Notes under the pieces: model-generated
Seen by the model: the letters and a program-made list of their open reading frames with translations, nothing else
What the model was told of the DNA's origin: nothing
Databases searched by the model: none
Assembly: GCF_917627385.1 (NCBI RefSeq)
Contig: NZ_CAKJTL010000140.1
Location: forward strand, 24,483-69,482
DNA: 45,000 nt
From: Protofrankia sp. CiT1
Lineage (GTDB): Bacteria > Actinomycetota > Actinomycetes > Frankiales > Frankiaceae
Direction: 5' to 3'
Made by a program: the position numbers and the translations under genes
Shown: positions 1-13,338 of the stretch, one piece after another
Layout: each line of letters opens with the position of its first letter
Position numbering within the stretch: position 1 is the stretch's first letter

Positions 1-177
1 CCCGGGGGTCACTCCTGGACTGAACTGGCACAATCTGTCATTTCTTCAATAAATGCAGATTTTACAGATCTATCCACTCTCACCTATGTGCATGCCCTCT
101 TATTAGAAGGCGGGTATGATTCCATTCTGTCCAAAACGCTCGAAATAATAATCATGTGGGGCGCTGTCGCTATTTGA
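1..177 (+). other. Partial open frame at the left edge, unrecognised
   Basis: Frame 1 is open from the first base to a TGA at 175-177, giving 58 codons with no start inside the window. The translation has balanced composition, including WTELAQSV, TDLSTLTYVHALLLEGGYDS and LSKTLEIIIMW. It reads more like a protein tail than random spacer. I do not recognise the family. It could be the 3' end of an ORF starting left of the window, a piece of a transferred nuclear gene, or a chance open frame. Nothing downstream to about 940 shows coding character. Confidence 0.25.
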
Positions 178-3100
178 GTTTCTAAATACTTTAGGAATAG
201 CCTTGAATCGAATTGTGACTTTCCAAAAATGCGAAAATCAAAGAAAGAAGTCCATCTTCTGCAACCGTCAGCTTCTTATCACCCTGGAACTTCCACATCT
301 AATGACCTGTAGCCGATTGCTTACTTTACTCCTCTTTATTGTTATAAGATTTCTAATTTCAATCTAATTGAAAGGCAATTTGTTTATTCTCTAAATGTAG
401 AAGCGACTGGGCGGATGAAAGCCTTGCCCTACTTTACCTTCACGGCCTAGGCCCCCCTTGTTCGTTACCCAGCTTGAACTACTTTCTTCCTTCGTCTTTC
501 GACTCAGCCAGCTTCTTCCTGTGCTGACTATTACTATTAGAGCACAAGGCGAGGTCTAGTCTTTCACTTTATGCACCGAGAATCTTTCTGAATAGAATAT
601 GAGGCTCCTATTATTGGCCTCGATGTCTCCGTCCTAATGGGTCCTACCTTCCTATAAGTTCGAGGAGATTCTCAGCTGGTCATTCGGCACCTCACTGGTG
701 AATGTGAATATAGGGTGAAAAGTGTGAAGTTAGCCTCATCCTCATACTGTGTCAAAGCAAAGGACTTGGTCGAAGGGAGGAGAGGACTAAGGATCTAATC
801 TTACCCAAGATCAAGATGGGAGAATAGTCAAGCAAAGGCTATGGCAAGGGATCGCCTCAGGAGTCAGCTTACCTTCTTGGGACCCTTCCTCACCAACCAG
901 AAAAGAAGGGAAGCTAGCCTCTCTTACTAAAAAAGGGAGGACTTTTATTGTGATAGATGCCATTTATAAAGTCTTGAGTGAGGGCTTTGCACTTCGCGGT
1001 CTCACCTCTCTTTCAAACTCCTATCTCGCTCCTTTCATTCTTTCAAAGCCGTACTTGCGGGCTTCCAGGCCTCGCAGCCCTTCTTCCATGTCAACTTACT
1101 TTACAAAGAAAGCATCCTATAAGTTGATTGATTGGCCTTTGACAGTACAAGAGTACTAGGCTAGGCTAAAGCTTGATTGCAGCTAGCCCATTCACATCTA
1201 TCTTCAGAAAAAGGCTAAAGAAAGAGGACGAACTCATTGATTTTTACTTTTTAGAGATACAAGAGAAAGATGTGGGATGTAGACTTTGGTATCGAAATTG
1301 AATCCCCGGCAGGACTGAGCGACTTCCTACTCTTTCAAACGGATCGAACGGGAAGATGGATAGAAGAGCCCCCTTTAAGCGAAGCGATGGAAGAAAAAGT
1401 TGACCTTAGCCTTAGCTTACATAATGGCAAAAATAGAGGGGAAAGAGAAAAGGAGCCTTTCCCCCTTAGCGCAAGCACTAAGTAAGTAAACTACCTTTCT
1501 AAATCGAAAAAAACTTTTTTCTTTAATCCAAATTTATGTTGCCTATACGTTCTCTTGTTCTTATCAGGGCGGTGAACAAAACAAGTGGTTAGACTTTGGA
1601 AGTAATACCTGTGCTCAGAAGAATAAAACAAATATTCATTTCCGGGAACGGGTGAAACCCTTTCTTTCGTGCATAAAGATATGGATAGGGATGCCGTTAC
1701 CAACCAATAGGTAGTAGTAAGGAGCCCGTATATACGGGCAAGCAAGAAGCTGCAGGGTTTTGTCAAAGGAGAATGCAATTGTTGAATAATAGAAAAGCAC
1801 GTAAATACAGAACGAAAGGCATTCGAAGAATGGTACAATCCCAAACAAAGCGAACCTTTTCGGAACTGGTTAGGAATGGGCGCCACTATCCCAGCCCGAA
1901 TCCAGCCAGGTTCTATTGATCATCTCCCCTTCCCAACATTTGTACCTTGTCTTAAGGCGTCTTTGGCTTTACGAGAGAAAGCCCGACGGAGAAAAAAGTC
2001 TTCTCCTTTTTCAGAGAATGTGTAAGCACCCTAGAGTAGAGGGGGAGGCCCATTTCCTAGCCTAGTTTTAAGCAGAGCAGCACCATCCTAGTCCAGAGCA
2101 GTACCTCTCTCTATGGGCTCGAGGCAAGACAAGCAGCCCGCTTCGCTTCCTTCGTCTCATTACAGGGAAGGATAGGACCTCGGTCGGTTCCAAGGGTGAG
2201 GAAGAAGTGCCATCTGCTTAATCGGAAGAGTGAGACAAAAGCATTAGCAGAGGCTGAATCAGCTGCATCAGCAAGCGAATGCCTTTCTTAGAATGGTTCG
2301 GAAACCCAGTGAGAATCACCTTCTCACCCCGAATCCTAAGATCCAGGGAGGTTGGCTAGAAAGAGAATTTCCAAATCTAAAGAAGAGGCTGAAGCATAGC
2401 ATCAGAATCCGCTGAAACAAAGGCTGAGAAAGCCAATAGCGGGGCTTTTAAGCCACATCACGCTTTTCAGGGACCGATCAAAAGCCGTTTTTCGTTAAGA
2501 GACTTTTTTCTCTGATTCAAACTTAAATCTTGGAGCTAGGGCTTAATTCTATGGGTAAGGTCAAGTTGATAAGCCGCCTACCTCCTTAATTAAGTTACAG
2601 AGGGGCCTCCCTAACTCAAGTTGCTTGTGCCTGCTGTTACCTACCGTAGGACCTCCGTCCCCGAAGCGAAGAAAGAGGAGACCTTTATCCTGTGTCGAAG
2701 GTTGGGTGTTAATTAAAATCACACTTTTAAATTCTTTTATTTTGCGGATGGACATAAGGTAAGATTTCCAAAAGCTATTTACGTAGGAGAATAAGTCATC
2801 GCTCGCGGCTTCCCGCTTTCAATTAGAAGGGCAGGGCATCTTTCTGTTGCCGGTTAGGTTAACCTCAAAAGTTCAATAGGGTAAGCTGCTAGCTCTAACC
2901 GAACTTTAGAGTATATATATAAGTCCGACGAAAGACAACCCGCTTCTCAAAGGCGAGGTGGTTTACCAAAGCAAGCGGTGCACTTAAATCTAAATAGGGT
3001 GGTATGGGCGAGAAAGATAAAGAGAAGATCTAGACAAAAGACCTACTCGATGGAATTAGCCAATGTGTGCTCCTAAAGTTAGAAAACGTCCCGGCAAGAG

Positions 3101-6100
3101 CTGTCAGAATTCATCCCAGAAGGTAAATTACCCTTTCTCTTGTGCCTGCATTCGCTATTCCTATTCCGCGAAAGCTTTTATGCCTAGCCCCAAAAAGGTG
3201 CTTCAGCTACGCTTTGGAATTGAGCTACCCAAGCAGACCAGCCCTTCCCTCTCCCTATAGTATCCTAAGACCTATATCTTAAATATGTGGTACGTGGTAC
3301 CATCCCTCACAACCAGGATTTCCTTATTATACGATAGCACTCGACAGAGATCAAAGTATGAAATGAAAAGAGCCCTATGGCTTGGCACACTGAACCGAGA
3401 CCAAAACGACTCCATCCAGGACCACTTCTAACTGATCGTGGAACTGACCTTCACCGATACATGAGTCGGATCCAGTTGGAACCACAGCTTCAATTGGAAC
3501 ATACATTCTTAGGTTGTAAATAAGCTCGCTCCTCAGGTGTTTGGAAGGCTCATGTCGTCTTTCGACCGATGTTGGTCTGAGGAGCTTTAGGAGACCCGAT
3601 ACCTTGTTCACTGGTATTTTTTTTTAGTTCTCATCATCTCCCTAACGCCATGTCAAGGTCATGACGAATTTACATTAATCTACGATATATTTTGAACCTA
3701 TGATGCGAAAGCCTTTCAATCATGGGCTCAACACCTACCCGGGTACTTCGCACGCACCTTCACTCCAACCAAGACGAGACCAACGCTCGGGAAGAGAAAA
3801 CCACCGGATTCGGTTCACCTAGAATTGGAACCACTTCTGAACAAGGGAATCATACCCTTGGGAAGCAGAGAAGAATACACCGTTTTTTTTTGAAGAGCAA
3901 GCCTGAGCCTCGGATTCAAGGGACAAATCCTTCCCTTTGCTAGAGACGCATCATCCGCAGGGTTGGGCCTCGTACGATATAATTCTGACTCTTCTAAAGG
4001 ATGGAATTGCATACGAGGGGGCAATCCCTGTCAGGAAGGAGTTCACGTGCGAGGGCCCTAAAGTATCTAAAATGCGGGAAAAAAGGGCGGAAGCAAAAAT
4101 GGAATTGCTGTACGGCAATTACAAGTACACTTGCCCAAGGTCTCATGCCTGGCTGTATGGCCCGGGGTTGCCCTTAAATAGGCTTACAAACATTGACATC
4201 TGGTTAAAGTCCAGCCAGTTAGAGAAGTTTGCCACTTGTAGTAGTTCTTGTATGCCACCTGTTGTAGAGGCTCCTGCATGAGTGCCAGCACCCAACCCAA
4301 TGCTCCTTTGCTTTGCAAGACACATCAGGAAAAACTGCTTGAACTGCACAACTGCTTTAGTAAGGTTCTTTCCCGCTTTTTCAACTCACTCTTATTTCAT
4401 TTTGCTTTCAACAACTTAAACACCACACCCCTTCTCTACGCACTAACTAGGGTTTGCTTAGCCGTCCGCTCTCCTTTCTTTCGTTTGGCTACTTAGGCTC
4501 GTTCCTTTCGTCCAGCAGAGCGAATAAGACTTCTGACGAAATTCCTGTTCAGAGATTGCGTTAGTGAGCCCGGTGAGTTTGAGTCGTCTAGTTCTCTTTC
4601 TGTTAGTGGCGTCCCATGGATCATGGCTTCTAGAGGGACCTGTGGCTTTCAGGTAAGCTTTCAGAAGAGAGTCTCCAACTCCGTTCCTAGAACTTTGGGG
4701 GGATGAAGCCCTTTCAACTGTAGCTTCCACTTTCCTTTTCATGAATGATTTGAGTTGAGTCTATCAGAAGAGGGTATTTTTATCGTTGTGCCGAACAACT
4801 TAATGTTGTGCGCTTTCCTTGACCCGGGCTTTCGTGGACCTAATTGATTGTAGAGTACTTGTTGGTTCGCGTTCAGTGAACCGATCCAGCCTTTGTTTGA
4901 GCCGGTGGGTTGTGATTGAGCTTAGCTTGGCGGATCTCGCACCGTAATGCGAGTGCTTATTTACGAAAGATAGATTGTTGGTATGGCATGGCTGCTGCTA
5001 CCAAAAGCACACTAAGTTAGTCACAAGTAGAAACCTATGAGCTCTACCAGCTCTCCTACTCTATAAACTTAACTGGGCTTTCCCGCCTACTTTGAAGAAG
5101 TTCTGCCCTTCGAGAAAAGTCAAAAAAAAAGTGGCTAAATATTGAATTCACAGGTTGCTCCTGCTGAATTGGGGAGAATCCTTCTACTTCTAACTCATCC
5201 CTCCGTTGAAGACGCTGCTGTTGTGGGGTAAGCATCATCATCCCTCAAAGCTGTCACCCTTTTGCCAACTTCTCAATCGATTGGAAAACAAAACCGGGTA
5301 CTCAATTAATTAACATTAAGAATCTTTCGGATGAGTATTCACGGGAGCAAGCAAAAATATTGAAATTGAATTCTTTGATTGATATAGAGCCGAGCTTATA
5401 GGTATATCGGGAATTCTGGTATCGCCGGAAAAGCCAAAGGGTCATCTGCTTCTCTTGAGAAGTTTCAGCTTCTTCATTGGCATCTACAAGACCATATCTT
5501 TGGTTTCCAGCCATCTTGCCCTCGTGGGCTGCTTATTAGGGGAAGGAGCGCGCTTAAAGCAAAAACAGAGCTGTGTAATAGCGTTCCTTAGTGGATTTTA
5601 AACCCACTGAAAGAAACCTAACAATCACTAAAGAGTAACCTTTCCTAGAAGAAAAAGCAACAGAAAGCAATCAGTGATGAAATAGATTCCTAACAACGTA
5701 TTTTCCCGTTTTAAGGAAGCTTAAGCTTAACTCCGCTACTCTCGCTATGTTCGATCGGCTTCAAAGCTTCTTCACTTTTAGCGCTTAGCGCTTCCACCGA
5801 TGCCTGAATGCTACTTTCGTCTACGTATGGGTTAGATTAGAGAAGCAATCCCCCTTCTATCCTATCAACTAAGCTCTTCTTCGTCCTTCCCCCGAAGCCG
5901 GAGGTCAAGAATCCGCCTATTCAACAACATCCCTCTTGGGCAAACAGCCGAACTCCATCACCTCTGGTTGAGTTGCTGTTGCCTAAACTGCCTTTATTCT
6001 TTATTTGAATATGCCGGGACAAAAGGTCTCTCGAGCCTGGCCCTTGCAAACTCAGCTCGTCTCCCGATGCCGTTCAGCCGTTAAAGAAGCTTTGATGGCT

Positions 6101-9100
6101 GCTCGTCAACTCGGGGATTCGGCCCGAGGTCAATGCCCTCTCCTTTCTTTCTATGTAAGAGTGGATATCGCTCTTGCACCTCTTGGGCAAGCAGCTTCTT
6201 TTTCATATTCAATTAAATATGGAATCTCCGCCAAAGCAGCTGTTCTCAATCCCTTTATTCCAAGATCGTATATAATCGAGCGGCTCGCGCATCTGTTCTT
6301 TTCTTAATAGGTTAGGCTCGAGAGACCCTGTCAGCCATAGCCATAGTCGGCGGGACTGTTTGCCCCAATCTCATATTCTCCCCCGATGGGATGGGTGGTC
6401 GAGCTACTATGCTTTTCAATTGAGTGGCATTTCGCTCCGTGCCGATTAGTCACTCTGATCGCTCATCCATGAGCTGGCGCTTTCATTCAACTAATCCCTG
6501 GAGTTGGTTTGCTTTATGTGAGGAGTATCAGAAAGCTCCTATTCTTCCTAAGCCCTCTTTTCTACATACATTCCAGGGGTTGTTGGTTGCTTGGTTTGCT
6601 TAACCGCGGCTCGTTCCCGTCAAATAACATATCTAAGGGCTCAGACGATGTTCTCTTGTCCCCTCGGGAAAGCGGTTTCACTCGTTTCCTCTTTCGGTTC
6701 CGTTGGGGTTGGTTACTCTTCATCGCCTTGCTAACCTGGGTCCCTGCTCTGCTGGACTTCTCACCTGTAAAGATCGTAATAAGGGCTCTTTTTTCGTTAC
6801 CAGCGGTTTTTACTGCCAAGAGGAATCGATTCCCACTGTCTTCGTACTCTACACGAAGCTAGCTGACGGAGCGTTGTGAATTCTCCAAGTTCACCAATTC
6901 GATAATGACAGAAAGAATGGGAACTTACAGATCCCTACTTCTTTGAAAAGCCAGCTAGAAAATCGTTAGCCGAGCTCCCGGTGCACTGACAAAGAAGCTA
7001 AGACCATGGGGCTGAGACTGAACCACTATGTTACGTGCGGAACTCACCCAAAGAAAACAACCGCGGGAGGAAAGCGGTACCAATTTATAGGGTCACCCAA
7101 CCTACTTCCTGCCGTGGACTGACACCAAACATTCGAAAACATGCACCAGCCCATTGACCAGGCAAATGGCTAGTCATTAGCCCTGCCAGCTCATCATTGG
7201 TACAAAGAACACGAACGAATCTCCCTCAAAAGAAAAGGATAAGAGAAATAGCAAGTCGAAGGATTGGACTCCTTCTAAACGTTACCAGAGGTAGCTAGCT
7301 ATCTGAATCGCTACTATCTATGATATTCCACTGCAGCTCTCTCGCACGTCGGTCCACCACATTTGCCTAACCGCTTCCTCGTGGGACGAGTCAATCAACC
7401 ATGTAGTTCCTTTTCTGTCTTTCGACTAGCCAAAGAGGTCTGAGTCAACTAATCCACCAAGATGAGGAGCTTTCTTTCGCTACCTTGAGCTGCCGCTACT
7501 AACAACACGACTACTTTTACCGCTACTTATGATTGCCACTTCCACTTCTTACTAAGGTAACCGGTGCCTCTATCTCCTCACTCTTCATCCGCCTCGACCA
7601 CTTCCAACAGAGGCTGGAATTCCCTCTATGAAATTGGCATTTCACTCTTCCTATGGTACCCCCCGCCGGACCGTGTCCCATCCTTTCATTAATGAGCCTC
7701 TTTTTAGTTCCTATTTCACCTTCAGAAAGAATATCGGGACTTGGCCGAGGCATGCCTCTGAGTTCCTACTTTGAATGATGGGAATTTGCTATTCTCAAAG
7801 ATAGACTTTTACCCGGTCCCTACTTTATAAGAAGAGCTGTCCTCAGCTCGACTACTCTTCGTCAGAGGTCCTGTCTCGGCTGTTGCCTCTTATTGACTGT
7901 GTGCCATTACTTATCTCAGCTGTCCAGCCGGACTGTTCGTCCTGCCCACTCTAGCTCTGCCTCTAATGCTACTCGTCTTGCTGCTCTACTTGAAGGCTCT
8001 CACCTTGGACGTGCTGGTTCGGCGAAGTCGATTTCCAAAACAAGATTCGAAATTCGAAGAAGAAGAAGAAGGCCTGGCTTTCGCTACCTCTGTTACCGCT
8101 AGAAGTAAGGTACGTCCATTATGAATCCGAGTGCTAGGCCGATACGGCATGCCTTGGTTGTGGAATGATGTGTGCTGTTGGAAGTGCAATTCAGGATGTT
8201 GCAAAATGTAACAACAAAAGGTGTTCAGTTCACACTGGCATCTGTCTTGAAAAAGCCTAGATCGGATTTCTATCCAGCAGGAGGAAGCTCTCTATTTCGA
8301 TCAAAAACCCATCCCATGCTTGGTAAGTCTACCCGAAAGGAAAAGCTATCCTTCGTTCTTTTACGTCGATTGGCTTAACCCGATTCTCTTTCTATTGGAA
8401 ATGGAATTGAAGTGAAGGCCCAAGACTTCCACTTCTTCTCTATCTTCCTTAAATTACAATTGAATCCAGATTTGTGGTTGGCGAAAAGAGAAAGGCAGAC
8501 AATTCTGCAAAAGGAAAAAAGCAGGATATTCCAGGAGGGCTTATTCGGTATAGGCTTACTTAGCCTATTGAGGGCTTGTCTAAGGCGGATTTCTCTATTA
8601 ATGCTTGGGACAGAACTGATGTATGAGCGACCCTATTTGAAAAGGACGAAGCAACTTCATTTTATTTTCATTTCATTTCCATCCCCTTTTCCTAAACAAA
8701 TTCCCTTTCTCTGCTCCCGAAGAGCCTAGACCGCTAATGCCGTTGAATGAACGTCCTTTCGTAAATGCTGTTGAAAGATGAATCGAATCCTTTGTGCACA
8801 TCCAATTCTTCCTTCTAAGAGGGCTACTTCTGATCTTTCTTGTCTGTCTTCTCTTATCTGCGACTTGCTTGCCTTTATTTATATGTTATATGTATGCTTT
8901 TTCTCTCCTCTTCGTCTTCGTGCCCCACGGCCATTCCTTTAGTAGAGGTAGATTAAGTTCCTATTTTAGGAAAATGGCAGGACTATTTTCCGTCAAGTGT
9001 CAGTTCAGCCATAGACATTCAATTAAATCTCGGAGATAGTATAAAAATGCCCGTGTCCGTGCTAAATGAAAGGAATGATATAGGCCGGGCCGCTTACATA

Positions 9101-10868
9101 CGCTTCAAGTCTTCTTTTGCTGATTCAATTTCAATCGCAGTCTTCCAATTAGACTGAATTAGTGTGGTTAAGCCGGGGCCAGGGTAAGAAGTTATTCCAT
9201 CTCCGGAGATCAGGCGGAGCCTATACGCCTTCTTCCTTTGCTACAGCTACCGGGTATTTATTAAAAAAGAATGCATTTACCTTTCCCCCCTGGGAGGATA
9301 ACTTGAATCTAGTTAGGGTGTCCTCGTAAAGTAAGGACAAGAGTTCTGGCAACTCGAAGTCTAAGGCAAGGAACTTGAAAAGAGGCTCTCTTTGATTGAG
9401 ACCAAATCTTCTTCGCCTTCTTCGGGTTCCGCTGGCTTTAGGGGATGATTGCAAAGCTTATTGGAAGTTAGGAGGCCTTCCTTTAGGGAGTCGATGTTTA
9501 AGTAACCCATTATTGTGTCTGGGTAGCCGAGCCCCCTTCCCGGTGCTGCAAGATTCGGTCCAACTTCTGTCCCTGATGTATTAGGTGCCTGTGTTAAAGG
9601 TTTAAGACAGCAGTCAGAAAAGGAAAATGGAAGTACGGCAATGGGGCTACAACTGCAACCGCAGTCTCAAGGAAAAGCAGGCTAAAGGGCTGCGCTAAAC
9701 CTTACCTTACGACTGCTTCGAGAATCCCCTGTCCTTTCTTTCTTCACCCAAGTAGGGAAGGTGCTCTATAGGTATCCCCCCGTAGCCCTAAAAAGCCTAT
9801 GGTTGAGTGAGCATAGAGCTCTGCCCTTTTGAAGCAGCTTTCCTAGTCTAGCTCCTCCAACTCTTCTGCTTTTAGCCGAGCTTCTTTCCACTATGGATTG
9901 GTTAAATGGAAATGGTAAGCAGTCACAGTGACTCTTGACTCAACAACTAAACGTCAGTCAGCCAGCTACTGATTTATGGGGGTTAACTCCAACCCTTGTT
10001 AGTCTTATCCCCCTCGCCCTTGAAAGATTTAGCATTAACTCAACTCTGTGAGAGCCAACCCTACCTTTCCGATAGCTGCTAGCTTTCCTCCCCTTAAGAG
10101 AATGGGTTCGCTACAAACCCTATTAGTCAAGCATCTCCTCTCTCCCGCACCAGATCCTTATTATCTTTCTGTCGAGCTGATTGTACTACATCGACGGGCT
10201 TCGAAGGCTTGATCTGATACGCTATCCTCGATCTCCTTACCAACTGACCGCTAAAGGGCGAGATAGAGGGGGCAGACTACCAGGACTAGTGACATCTGCT
10301 TCCCAATAGGAACACGGAACTGCAACTGCTGGGTTAGCTTCCCCTACTTCCTGAGCTTTCACGAAAGCCGGTAACTGTTGGCAGAGTAAGACCCCTACCT
10401 CACTAGGATCAACTAAAGCACCAGCAAGTGATTCGAAAGTTCTTCGATACCTTTTACCCGGGTCTTGCTAAACGGCAGTAATTAATATCTTATTCAATTC
10501 AACCGATTGATGGTCGAAAGAAGACAAGAAGCATCTCCTTCGGTTCCGGGTTCTAGTTAAGGTTGCTATCCTAGAAAAAGTTCCAACGCATAGCTTACTA
10601 TCAGCTTCAGGAAGCACTGGAAACCAAGCGGGACAAGATCTCTATTCGGGGGAGTTCTCTTAAGCAGGAAGAGTTTGCCTTCGATGCTCATTGCCTTTTC
10701 TATCGATTCCGTGGGGTTCCCTTCCATTTATAGGGCCCGCGAGCTTCACAGCTAGGGGCTATAGTTAGCAGTTTTGAGTTACTTAGCGGGTATTCCCCAG
10801 CACGGCTTACGCGGATCTCTCTCTCTACTACCAGGGAACGGGTTATAATCCCCATCGCTGGAGCACTA
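178..10868. other. Gene-free mitochondrial spacer
   Basis: No recognisable gene, tRNA or rRNA was seen on either strand. Open frames of 60-131 codons occur, for example 1491-1886 minus (131 aa), 3937-4281 plus (114 aa), 6005-6307 plus (100 aa), 6509-6862 plus (117 aa) and 8412-8729 plus (105 aa). They are scattered on both strands, often overlap other frames, and show no family motif I know. The 81-residue frame at 8794-9039 plus is hydrophobic over its first 50 residues and could encode one or two membrane segments, but it has no other support. The composition is typical of plant mitochondrial intergenic DNA of mixed origin. Confidence 0.5.
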
Positions 10869-11310
10869 CAGGCCTAACTTACTCTTTCGTTTCGTATAGT
10901 AAGGGGAACCTTTATTGACCCAGGTCCCTCGACCATGCAGAAATGGGTAAGCCATTAATGGTATCGAGCTCCAACCAGGAAGTCCCAACCTTTCGCCATA
11001 CGACAAGATGGCAACTTGACTTAAAGCGGAAGAAGGGCCCAAGATTTCTAGACTCTTTGAGGCCGGTTTTATAGTACCTGCCGCCATACCGAGGGTGGAT
11101 CCAATACAGGCCTAACTTATTATTAGATATAATGAGAAGCACCTTTATTGAACGCTTCGCCCTTATCCCCCAACTGATCTACCCAGTAATGTGATGAGTT
11201 CCGACCTCGAAGGCCCAATCCTTCGTCGTACGGAATGAGTATGACTTGGCTACAAGGGAAACAAAGCGCCCAAGAGATCTAGCTTCTTGGAGGACCGGTT
11301 GCTAGCCCCA
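10869..11310 (-). repeat. Diverged tandem duplication of about 238 bp with related open frames
   Basis: Both copies begin with the same 12-13 bases (caggcctaactta at 10869 and at 11107), which sets the spacing at 238 bp. They then stay alignable with many substitutions and small indels to about 11085 and 11305. On the minus strand the copies translate to related peptides. Copy one contains ALSQVAILSYGERLGLPGW, and copy two contains SQVILIPYDEGLGLRGRNS followed by FNKGASHY, which matches VNKGSPYY in copy one. Copy one is open for 73 codons (10866-11087), while copy two has internal stops. Similarity at the amino-acid level suggests the ancestor was coding, or part of a mobile element, before it duplicated. 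The family is not identified. Confidence 0.6.
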
Positions 11311-11576
11311 TCATCTCCCGTAAGTGTGAAAGCACTGTCCGACCTTAACTTAAGACTTGTGTTCTAGTAAGGGGCATAGGTTGGATTCGGTGATGAAAGT
11401 CCTTGTCATCAATACCAATGACGAGTTGAGTTAATGTTCTCGAAAAGAAGGCGGCTTTTCGGAAATAGGCTCTGTGATAAAGGATCCCAAAGTTGGTTGA
11501 AGGCCTACTACCTACTTAGTTCAGTATTCGAAATCTCTCTTCGTGGGCGCTTAGGTTAGCTGGTCTTCTGGTCGAG

Positions 11577-11644
11577 TTTTCCCTCTGCTCTTCCTTTGGT
11601 TATATACCAACTCACCCACCTGGATCGGTGGATTCTCCTGATTC
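11577..11644. repeat. Dispersed 68-bp repeat, copy 1
   Basis: These 68 bases match 33231-33298 in the same orientation, with about six mismatches clustered in the middle. The minus strand reads NQENPPIQVGELVYNQRKSRG here and NQENQLIQVGDLVYNQRKSRG in the other copy. The flanks do not match, so this is a dispersed repeat and not part of a larger duplication. The peptide could come from a retroelement polyprotein, because a GDLV-type motif occurs in many integrase C-termini, but that is only a suggestion. Confidence 0.8.
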
Positions 11645-13338
11645 AGCGGATTCGGATGGGGATGCTGCTTCTCGAGTTGAAGCTGCTAATGCCCTATCTT
11701 TCTTCTCAACAGCCTTTCCCGCATCAGTAGATAGAGTCGATTTCCTATCCTTGGTCAACCCTTGAGATTGCTTTTCTTTTGAATGTCGTCCAGAATGAGG
11801 ATCCAGTCCTGCAGGAGGTGCTTGAAAAAGGAATTATCCCGAGACATCATTCGAGTTAGCATCAAAGTATGCGTATGAGTTCGCGCAGTAAACGACAAGG
11901 GAATGTCTTTCCTACTTTCCAGATATTCTTAAAACTAAGCAGAGCAGGTGACTTGTCGGTGCAATTCCCCGTAGGGTAGGTCCAAACATTGGTTTTGACA
12001 ACAGAAAGATGCTCAAATTGCCAAAGTGTCATAGTCCGAGGCTCTTCAAGACCTCCCCTCTGCTTGTGATTTCGATAGAGAACTAAAGGTAGGAAGACCA
12101 GAATGGCATGACTGATATAATAGGCAAGAGCCAACAGCAAATACAATTCGAAGAGCAGAATCTGGATCTAGAACTTATGATCTTGACTCTTTTGCTTAGC
12201 TTAACGAGAAGAGGCGGACAATCAACTATGAAATTCAAATTTCAATGTGACTCCAGTATTCACCATCCGATGCATTACTAATGTCAACTGAAATGGAATG
12301 ATTTTTTTAATGGCGTAGAATATTGTTCTTCCACTACGGACTTGGAAGCTTGGTCTTCCCTTCTCACCCAATGGAGAGGATATCACTATGCGTAAGAATT
12401 TGTATAAAGTGGAATCACATTGTGAAAGAGCATTTCGAGAGGCATGCATAAACGTCACAATGAGATCGGGATATCATAGGCCGACCACGAGCTTTCAATG
12501 CGGCAGAGTACGGTTAGGCTCGCTCAGGTAATTCCATTGTGGGTACGCCAACTCACTCTCTTGATCTGTTAACTCATATGGGGTGGTTGGGGCGGGAAAT
12601 GATATAGCCAAGATGGTTTGCCAATGAGTTCTTATTTGACTTAATATCCCAAGTAAAAAAAGGAAGAAGATCACAGCTTAGCTAGAAGCTATAGAATAGG
12701 GGTTGCCCCCAGACAATTCAAAGTTGTTCTTTTTGACTATACCTTGGCTTATCAAAATGAGAGTTTCGGGTTCCCCAATGAGGAGTATACCCTTACCACA
12801 AAAGCATCAGCAATGGGCATTCACCCTGCAACAGCATACCCGCGCTTAGGAAAGAAAGCAAAATCAAGAGAATACGAGTTCGGGCTATGAATCAGAGATG
12901 GCACTAGCCCCATGGATTCTTTAGCCCATGATCTTATAATACGCAATAGATTGAGTAGTCATCACGAGATCAGCAGCGTACGTCCTTCTTTTCGTTCGGG
13001 TTCCAGAAGGTCTGATCTGAGGCCTCGAGGAATGAGTGAAACTTCCCTTTCTTAAGGAATTGAGTCAGAGATCACAGTAGATGGATAGATGAATAGAGAA
13101 GATTACCGCCCAAGCCATCAAGCAATCAAAGAAGTGTAGCCAACGTCAGGGGTCATCCCCGAGTGGACGAGCAGAAGGAGATCCCACAATGCAATTGGTC
13201 TTCGAGCCTCGGCTAGAAAGCCTGGAGAAGTCTTAGCTGCTACCTTACCAGATTCTTCGTCTTCTCTCAGGGCAGCTCGGTACTCAAGGGGGAGAATCGA
13301 TAGTTGTTCTGTTAAAGTAGTGGTAGGTGTAGGAGTTG
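11645..13338. other. Spacer without recognised genes
   Basis: The longest frames are 11862-12146 minus (94 aa) and 12222-12458 minus (78 aa). Neither resembles a family I know, and no tRNA-like cloverleaf was found. The right end runs into the copia protease fragment. Bases 13080-13338 may include more decayed sequence of that element, but I could not read protein similarity there. Confidence 0.4.
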
